Positions 7,826 to 11,074 of a stretch of 11,074 bases of DNA are shown here, one piece after another. The DNA is from Ruminococcus sp. Its GTDB lineage: Bacteria; Bacillota; Clostridia; Oscillospirales; Acutalibacteraceae. Position 1 is the stretch's first letter, and each line of letters opens with the position of its first letter. The position numbers and the translations under genes were made by a program. The stretch covers positions 1-11,074 of the forward strand of contig JAFOED010000058.1 in assembly GCA_017380355.1 (NCBI GenBank). Direction: 5' to 3'. The notes beneath the pieces are model-generated. The model ran no database searches, was not told where the DNA came from, and saw only the letters and a list, made by a program, of their open reading frames with translations.

Positions 7826-8932
7826 TTAACCCTCACTTGATAATCTCATAGGTACTACGAGGAATGTAAAACTGTCTGAATTTACAGGTTTTACAATCAT
7901 AGGAGCTAAAGAACCATTCAAAACAAGCTTAATTTCGTCTGTATCGCTATTTTTGAGTGCATCAAGTAAATATCTATTATTGAAACCTATTTCAACGTCA
8001 GAGCCAATTACAGACACAGATAATACGTCGTTAGCCTTACCTACAGCAGTTGAACATGAGAGTTTAATCTGATCTGAAGTTATAGACATACGTACTGGAG
8101 ACTGAATTTTTTCACTTGTTAAGAGAGACATTCTATCTACAGCATTTGATAAAAGACGTGTATTAATAACAAGTTCTGTCTGTGCTGTTTTTGGTACTGT
8201 AGTTTTATAGTCAAGGAAATTACCCTCAATAAGACGGGAAATAATTGAATAATTTTCAATTTTAAAACCAATATGACGCTGACCTACTGTAATTTCAACA
8301 TCTTTTTTATCATCTGTGATAAGTTTTAAAATTTCGCTCTGAGTTTTACCTGGTACAACAAATTTAGTTTTGCTGTTTGAGTCAATACTTTCTTCTCTGA
8401 TAGCCATTCTATAACCATCAACAGATACAAGTCTTAAAATATTATCTTCAATATCAAATAAAGTACCTGTATAAATTGGCTTAGCCATATTATCTGAAAC
8501 AGCAAAAATAGTCTGTCTAATCATATTTTTTAAAATCTCAGCATTTACGACAATATTATCTGTCTGCTCAAATTTAGGAAGTTCAGGGTATTCTCTGGAT
8601 GAAATACCAACAATCTGATAGTCAGACTGACCACTTGTAATATATGTGATGAGTCTTTCATCAGTTTCAATACAAACGATTTCTTCAGGTAACTTTCTAA
8701 CAATATCAGAAAAGAGTTTAGCAGAAACTACGATTTCACCCTCTTCATTTACTGTAGCATCCATAGTAGTTGTAACACCAATTTCAAGGTCATAACCTGA
8801 AAGTACAAGTTTTGCACCGTAAGCTTTAATTAAAATACCTTCAAGTGCAGGGATTGATGCTTTATTAGATACAGCTCTCTGAACATTAGAAACAGCTGAT
8901 GCGAGTTCTGAACGTAAACATGTAAATTTCAT
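7826..8932 (-). CDS. dnaN: DNA polymerase III beta sliding clamp
   Basis: This is the 368-residue ring-forming processivity clamp of the replicative polymerase. The N-terminus MKFTCLRSELASAVSNVQRAV and the segments ISSREYPELP (110-119) and SVDGYRMAIRE (170-180) are clamp hallmarks. The C-terminus VVPMRL (359-364) corresponds to the E. coli MPMRL end that lines the protein-binding cleft. Four extra residues, SSEG, follow it; the Ser-Glu-Gly codons carry the GAGGG ribosome binding site of yaaA. A GAGAGGA lies 8 bases upstream of the ATG. The gene is separated from dnaA by a 260-base origin-like spacer, in which a promoter is proposed. Confidence 0.98.
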   Translation of the reverse strand: MKFTCLRSELASAVSNVQRAVSNKASIPALEGILIKAYGAKLVLSGYDLEIGVTTTMDATVNEEGEIVVSAKLFSDIVRKLPEEIVCIETDERLITYITSGQSDYQIVGISSREYPELPKFEQTDNIVVNAEILKNMIRQTIFAVSDNMAKPIYTGTLFDIEDNILRLVSVDGYRMAIREESIDSNSKTKFVVPGKTQSEILKLITDDKKDVEITVGQRHIGFKIENYSIISRLIEGNFLDYKTTVPKTAQTELVINTRLLSNAVDRMSLLTSEKIQSPVRMSITSDQIKLSCSTAVGKANDVLSVSVIGSDVEIGFNNRYLLDALKNSDTDEIKLVLNGSLAPMIVKPVNSDSFTFLVVPMRLSSEG

Positions 8933-8947
8933 TTTTTTCTTCCTCTC

Positions 8948-8999
8948 AATAAAATTTAAAAATCACAATCTAATCAAATTTATTATTAATATATTAAAG
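8948..8999. other. AT-rich candidate DNA unwinding element
   Basis: About 52 bases with almost no G or C, including a TTATTATTAATATATTAAAG run. The stretch lies between the dnaN ribosome binding site and the TAG triplets. In the B. subtilis arrangement the duplex opens on this side of the trio. Confidence 0.6.
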
Positions 9000-9021
9000 T
9001 AGTAGTAGTAGGGGGTGTTAA
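8993..9021 (-). promoter_or_regulatory. Candidate sigma-A promoter of dnaN
   Basis: On the minus strand, TTAACA (9021-9016, five of six matches to TTGACA) and TTTAAT (8998-8993, five of six matches to TATAAT) are 17 bases apart. It would start transcription about 55 bases upstream of the dnaN ATG. The -35 lies inside the 16-base repeat and the spacer is the GC cluster plus trio, so initiator binding there would affect dnaN transcription. The region is AT-rich, so chance matches are possible. Confidence 0.45.
8997..9015 (+). other. DnaA-trio repeats and GC cluster
   Basis: AAG (8997-8999) is followed by four perfect TAG triplets (9000-9011) and then GGGG (9012-9015). The B. subtilis DnaA-trio is a run of 3'-(G/A)AT-5' triplets, that is 5'-TA(G/A)-3', bound by DnaA on single strands and set between the AT-rich element and a GC cluster next to the DnaA boxes. 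Orientation relative to dnaA and dnaN is the same here. Confidence 0.78.
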
Positions 9022-9044
9022 AATGTTAAATTTATAAAACACCC
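9013..9044. repeat. Inverted repeat enclosing the tandem 16-mer
   Basis: GGGTGTT (9013-9019) and AACACCC (9038-9044) are perfectly complementary 7-mers around an 18-base AT-rich loop. The loop contains most of the TGTTAAAATGTTAAAT element. It could form a hairpin when the origin is single-stranded, but could also simply be two binding sites. Confidence 0.5.
9016..9031 (+). repeat. Origin 16-mer, copy 1 (tandem TGTTAAA)
   Basis: TGTTAAAATGTTAAAT consists of two 8-base units, TGTTAAAA and TGTTAAAT, directly following the GGGGG cluster. The identical 16 bases occur on the minus strand at 10606-10591. The position next to the GC cluster and trio is where DnaA boxes 6 and 7 lie in B. subtilis. 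Confidence 0.75.
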
Positions 9045-9094
9045 AGTATTTAACTTGTTTTTAAAATTTTAATTCTCTATAAAAATTATTGAAA

Positions 9095-9106
9095 AATGTG
9101 GAAAAT
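9095..9106 (+). repeat. 12-mer with near-consensus DnaA box, copy 1
   Basis: AATGTGGAAAAT contains TGTGGAAAA (9097-9105), whose complement TTTTCCACA differs from the DnaA box TTATCCACA at one position. The same 12 bases occur in the same orientation at 10809-10820. Confidence 0.6.
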
Positions 9107-9123
9107 TAAAATTAAAGGACAAG

Positions 9124-9165
9124 TTATCAACATTATGTTGAAATATGTGGAGTTGATGTTAATAA
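9124..9165. promoter_or_regulatory. Cluster of degenerate DnaA-box-like sites
   Basis: Four 9-mers with a TGT/ACA core start about one helical turn apart: TTATCAACA (9124, plus), TGTTGAAAT (9136), TGTGGAGTT (9146) and TGTTAATAA (9157), the last three reading as boxes on the minus strand. TTATCAACA differs from the consensus at one position, the others at two or more. The first two form an inverted pair, TCAACAT-T-ATGTTGA (9127-9141). They lie just beyond the dnaA stop. Confidence 0.5.
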
Positions 9166-9187
9166 AATTATGGAAAACTAAAACGAC

Positions 9188-9207
9188 AAAAATCAGCGAT
9201 TTCTGAT
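9188..9207 (-). terminator. Weak possible terminator at the dnaA stop
   Basis: On the minus strand ATCAG (9207-9203) and CTGAT (9196-9192) can form a 5-bp stem with a six-base loop, followed by TTTTT (9192-9188) and then a second T-rich stretch. The stem overlaps the dnaA stop codon. Five base pairs is weak, so partial termination at most. Confidence 0.25.
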
Positions 9208-10524
9208 GTTTTTAATAATGTCTTCGATAGTTTCTTTCAGGTTAATATCCTTCTTCATATCTTCTTCGACTTTTTGTACAGTATAAACGATAGTAGAATA
9301 GTGTCTGTCACCAAATTCTTTACCGATACCTTCCATTGAAAGAGAAGTAAGTTCTCGAACAATAAAGATAGCAATTTGTCGAGGTTTTTTAATATTAGCC
9401 TTACGGGATTTTTGTGAGCGGATGTCTTCGGCTTCTACACCAAATGTACGAGCAACCTCTTCAACGATTTTCTCAACTGTAAGTTCAGATGGAGCTTCGT
9501 TATTTAAAATATCTGAAATAGCTTCGCTTACGATTGCAAGTGTAGGAGTTTCTCCTGTTAAATAAAATCTCGCTTTAAGTTTTTTAACAATACCTTCAAG
9601 CTGTCGGATATTAGTTTTAAGCTTTTGTGCTATACATTCACACACATCGTCGCTAAGGTTAATACCAATAATTTCAGCTTTACGTTTAATAATAGCAATT
9701 CGAGTTTCTAAGTCAGGTGGCTGAATATCAGCTAAAAGTCCTGATTCAAAACGGCTTCTGAGTCTATCTTCTAAAATTTTAATTTCCTTAGGTGGACGGT
9801 CAGAAGTAAGTACAATTTGTTTTTTTGCTTCAAAAAGAGAATTGAATGTATGGAAGAATTCTTCCTGTGTACCTTCTTTACCTCCGATAAACTGAATATC
9901 GTCTACTAAAAGTACGTCAGCTTGTCTGTATTTAGCACGAAATTCTGTCATCGCAGCTTTTCTGAGTGATTCAATCAAATCTACTGTAAAGTCGTCACCT
10001 TTTATGTAAATAATTTTTTTATCTGGATAATTATTTTTGATATCATTTCCGATAGCATAAAGCAGGTGAGTTTTTCCAAGTCCAGAGTTACCATATAAAA
10101 ACAGTGGGTTATATGCTCCGGCAGGATTTTGCGCGACAGCAAGACAAGCAGCATGAGCAAATTTATTTGACTGTCCTATAATGAAAGTGTCAAAAGTAAA
10201 TTCATAACCTGCATCGGCAGATGAAGAATCAGATAAAAAGTTTTCACTCACTTTTTTATTTATTTCGTCCGGTATTATAAATATTGTTTCAAAGCTTGTA
10301 CCAAAAACTGCATTATATGCGTCGTCAAGCATAGGCATATAACAACGCTGTAAAGTCTGTCTATGAAAATCGTTAGGAACGAGTAATGTAATCTCGCCTT
10401 TTTCAAAGTCAATATTCTTTGGTTCAATTCTACTTATCCAGGTTTTATATGCAACATCAGTTATTTTTTTCTCATTTTGAAAGTAATCACAAATTACTTG
10501 CCAAGCCTCATCAAAAGAACCCAT
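9193..10524 (-). CDS. dnaA: Chromosomal replication initiator DnaA, variant DNA-reading motif
   Basis: DnaA is the AAA+ protein that binds and opens oriC; this one has 443 residues, a normal length for Firmicutes. Domain I covers about 1-85, with a short linker to about 107. The AAA+ domain has Walker A GNSGLGKT (145-152), Walker B LLVDDIQF (205-212), sensor I LTSDRPP, RLRSRFE with the arginine finger near Arg258, and sensor II NIRQLEG (Arg307). Domain IV (from about 345) keeps KSRKANIKKPRQ, with Arg374 and Arg382 at the E. coli Arg399/Arg407 positions. The signature is FGDRHYST rather than FGGRDHTT: Glu398, His408, Tyr409 and Ser410 replace Pro423, Asp433, His434 and Thr435. FESGL replaces the usual FEWGL. 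The ATG has GGAGG 6 bases upstream. Confidence 0.98.
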   Translation of the reverse strand: MGSFDEAWQVICDYFQNEKKITDVAYKTWISRIEPKNIDFEKGEITLLVPNDFHRQTLQRCYMPMLDDAYNAVFGTSFETIFIIPDEINKKVSENFLSDSSSADAGYEFTFDTFIIGQSNKFAHAACLAVAQNPAGAYNPLFLYGNSGLGKTHLLYAIGNDIKNNYPDKKIIYIKGDDFTVDLIESLRKAAMTEFRAKYRQADVLLVDDIQFIGGKEGTQEEFFHTFNSLFEAKKQIVLTSDRPPKEIKILEDRLRSRFESGLLADIQPPDLETRIAIIKRKAEIIGINLSDDVCECIAQKLKTNIRQLEGIVKKLKARFYLTGETPTLAIVSEAISDILNNEAPSELTVEKIVEEVARTFGVEAEDIRSQKSRKANIKKPRQIAIFIVRELTSLSMEGIGKEFGDRHYSTIVYTVQKVEEDMKKDINLKETIEDIIKNIRNR

Positions 10525-10530
10525 TTTTAT

Positions 10531-10535
10531 CCTCC
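10531..10535 (-). promoter_or_regulatory. Ribosome binding site of dnaA
   Basis: GGAGG on the minus strand lies 6 bases before the ATG at 10524-10522 and supports that start. Confidence 0.85.
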
Positions 10536-10590
10536 ATTTTCTTAAAAATCACGTTAAAATTTTGATTACCATATATGTATCCATTATTAC

Positions 10591-10606
10591 ATTTAACATT
10601 TTAACA
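10591..10606 (-). repeat. Origin 16-mer, copy 2 (over the dnaA -10)
   Basis: On the minus strand, 10606-10591 reads TGTTAAAATGTTAAAT, identical to plus-strand 9016-9031. The flanking bases differ, so the match is exactly 16 bases. It contains the TAAAAT proposed as the dnaA -10, which makes it a candidate autoregulatory operator as well as an origin element. Confidence 0.75.
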
Positions 10607-10626
10607 AAATTAAGTTGAAAAATCAA
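10598..10626 (-). promoter_or_regulatory. Candidate sigma-A promoter of dnaA
   Basis: TTGATT (10626-10621) and TAAAAT (10603-10598) are separated by 17 bases on the minus strand, matching TTGACA at four and TATAAT at five positions. Transcription would begin near 10591, leaving a leader of about 67 bases. A better-looking TATAAT at 10643-10638 has no recognisable -35 at 16-19 bases. Confidence 0.55.
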
Positions 10627-10800
10627 TACATTTTTGCATTATATAAGTAAATATTTACAATATAAATATAGGCTCTGTTTTTGATGATTTTTTAAATCTG
10701 TAAATTGTGGTCAAAATTTGGCTTAAATACAAGATATAGTGGCATATTTTTTGAGTAATTTTTTGATGTTATTTAATACTATATAAAAGCAAAAATTTTG

Positions 10801-10829
10801 AGTGCCTTAATGTGGAAAATGGTGGCACT
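10801..10829. repeat. Short inverted repeat around the right-hand box
   Basis: AGTGCC (10801-10806) and GGCACT (10824-10829) are inverted 6-mers separated by 17 bases that contain the TGTGGAAAA box-like site. It marks the point where the AT-rich spacer gives way to the more GC-rich ORF. It might be a protein-binding site or chance. Confidence 0.35.
10809..10820 (+). repeat. 12-mer with near-consensus DnaA box, copy 2
   Basis: AATGTGGAAAAT is identical to 9095-9106 and in the same orientation. The box-like TGTGGAAAA lies at 10811-10819. It overlaps the GTG proposed as the start of the plus-strand ORF, which weakens that start. Confidence 0.6.
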
Positions 10830-11027
10830 ACGGGCAAACAGTTAATCAACGAGCGTAAACCGCCCAAGTCTTACACAGATGGATTGAAACAAGGTCGCAA
10901 AAATGCGGTTAGAGAAGTGAAAGTATTTTTCGACAAGTACCTTGATTATTCCGTTAAGGGCGTTAGCAACAAAATCAAAGAACGCAAGTACAACGAGTTT
11001 AAGGAGTGGTTAGAGGACGGCGAATAA
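10812..11027 (+). CDS. Small basic protein of unknown function, start uncertain
   Basis: A 71-residue frame divergent from dnaA. I do not recognise it. It is rich in Lys, Arg and Glu, has no signal peptide or membrane segment, and ends in a probable helical stretch with KGVSNKIKERKYNEFKEW. Codons ending in C or G (AAC, AAG, GAC, CGC, GGC) are more frequent than in the neighbouring genes, which hints at transfer or a remnant of a mobile-element gene. The only start is GTG at 10812, with no ribosome binding site visible and lying inside a DnaA-box-like 12-mer; upstream, the frame is open only to a TGA at 10764. An intrinsic terminator overlaps the stop, which supports a real 3' end. It may be a complete small gene or the remaining end of a truncated one. 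Confidence 0.5.
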   Translation: MENGGTTGKQLINERKPPKSYTDGLKQGRKNAVREVKVFFDKYLDYSVKGVSNKIKERKYNEFKEWLEDGE

Positions 11028-11038
11028 CCGTCCTTTTT
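11014..11038 (+). terminator. Intrinsic terminator of the plus-strand ORF
   Basis: AGGACGG (11014-11020) pairs with CCGTCCT (11028-11034) around a seven-base loop that contains the TAA stop, and is followed by TTTT (to 11038). The T-run exists only on the plus-strand side. This shows that a rightward transcript ends here. Confidence 0.8.
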
Positions 11039-11074
11039 CTATGGCAAAAAAAATTTTTAAGATTTTTTCAAAAA

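Larger units (their letters stand above)
8933..9192. other. dnaA-dnaN spacer, probable unwinding half of oriC
   Basis: This 260-base gene-free stretch contains, read left to right, an AT-rich run, TAG triplets, a GGGGG cluster, the tandem TGTTAAAA/TGTTAAAT element, and near dnaA a cluster of degenerate DnaA-box-like 9-mers. The B. subtilis unwinding region lies in the same gene interval and has the same order of elements. The call rests on position and element order. No perfect TTATCCACA was found. Confidence 0.8.
10525..10811. other. dnaA upstream region, probable second half of oriC
   Basis: A gene-free, very AT-rich stretch between the divergent dnaA and the plus-strand ORF. It holds the dnaA ribosome binding site, a candidate promoter, the second copy of the 16-mer, a 12-base palindrome GTAAATATTTAC (10647-10658) and, at its right end, the second 12-mer with a near-consensus DnaA box. 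In B. subtilis the dnaA upstream region also carries DnaA-box clusters that act in origin function and dnaA autoregulation. No perfect TTATCCACA was seen. Confidence 0.6.

Noticed and set aside
10638..10643. Perfect TATAAT on the minus strand upstream of dnaA
   Set aside because: No acceptable -35 at 16-19 bases; TATAAT-like strings are expected in such AT-rich DNA. The TTGATT/TAAAAT pair was preferred.
10647..10658. Perfect 12-base palindrome GTAAATATTTAC
   Set aside because: Made almost only of A and T in an AT-rich spacer, so chance is likely; no second copy was seen.
11041..11074. ATG opening a frame MAKKIFKIFSK to the window end
   Set aside because: It lies directly after a terminator T-run without a ribosome binding site and reads through A/T homopolymers. 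It is cut by the window edge and cannot be supported.

Overview
The window is the chromosomal replication-origin neighbourhood of a low-GC Firmicute. Gene order, read on the minus strand, is dnaA, dnaN, yaaA (S4), recF, remB, a zinc-ribbon membrane protein, gyrB, gyrA, lipoprotein. This is the conserved Bacillus/Clostridia oriC order. The low G+C content, remB directly after recF, and the protein sequences (for example the GyrB segment LPLWGKMLN) suggest a gut-type clostridium of the Oscillospirales/Ruminococcaceae kind. That placement is inference; no species is identified.

Layout. Positions 1-179 are non-coding: a rightward-facing hairpin at 96-114 and a strong leftward terminator at 135-164 that ends the long leftward gene set. 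180-914 is a lipoprotein of unknown function, 960-3509 gyrA, 3571-5541 gyrB, 5596-6249 a zinc-ribbon two-helix membrane protein, 6246-6512 remB, 6512-7609 recF, 7606-7824 yaaA, 7826-8932 dnaN and 9193-10524 dnaA. The five genes from dnaN to the zinc-ribbon gene are packed with 1-4 base overlaps or a single-base gap, so translation is probably coupled. Three genes (gyrA, gyrB, recF) appear to start at TTG.

The two gene-poor stretches are the dnaA-dnaN spacer (8933-9192) and the dnaA upstream region (10525-10811). Together they look like a bipartite oriC. The spacer holds an AT-rich stretch, four perfect TAG triplets (a DnaA-trio) and a GGGGG cluster, in the order known from the Bacillus subtilis unwinding element. 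Where the cluster-proximal DnaA boxes would be expected there is instead a tandem element, TGTTAAAATGTTAAAT. The same 16 bases occur once more, inverted, over the predicted -10 of the dnaA promoter. A second repeat, AATGTGGAAAAT (a one-mismatch DnaA box), also occurs once in each region. No perfect TTATCCACA was found.

The most interesting observation links the protein to the DNA. The DNA-recognition motif of this DnaA is FGDRHYST where the family usually has FGGRDHTT. The residues aligned with E. coli Pro423, Asp433, His434 and Thr435, which read the box in the major groove, are Glu, His, Tyr and Ser. A DnaA with altered recognition residues, no perfect canonical box, and a 16-base repeat at both initiator-binding locations together suggest a lineage-specific initiator/origin code. 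This is a hypothesis, not a demonstration.

To the right of dnaA, on the plus strand, is a small unrecognised ORF (10812-11027) with its own intrinsic terminator. It differs from its neighbours in base composition and has no clear ribosome binding site.
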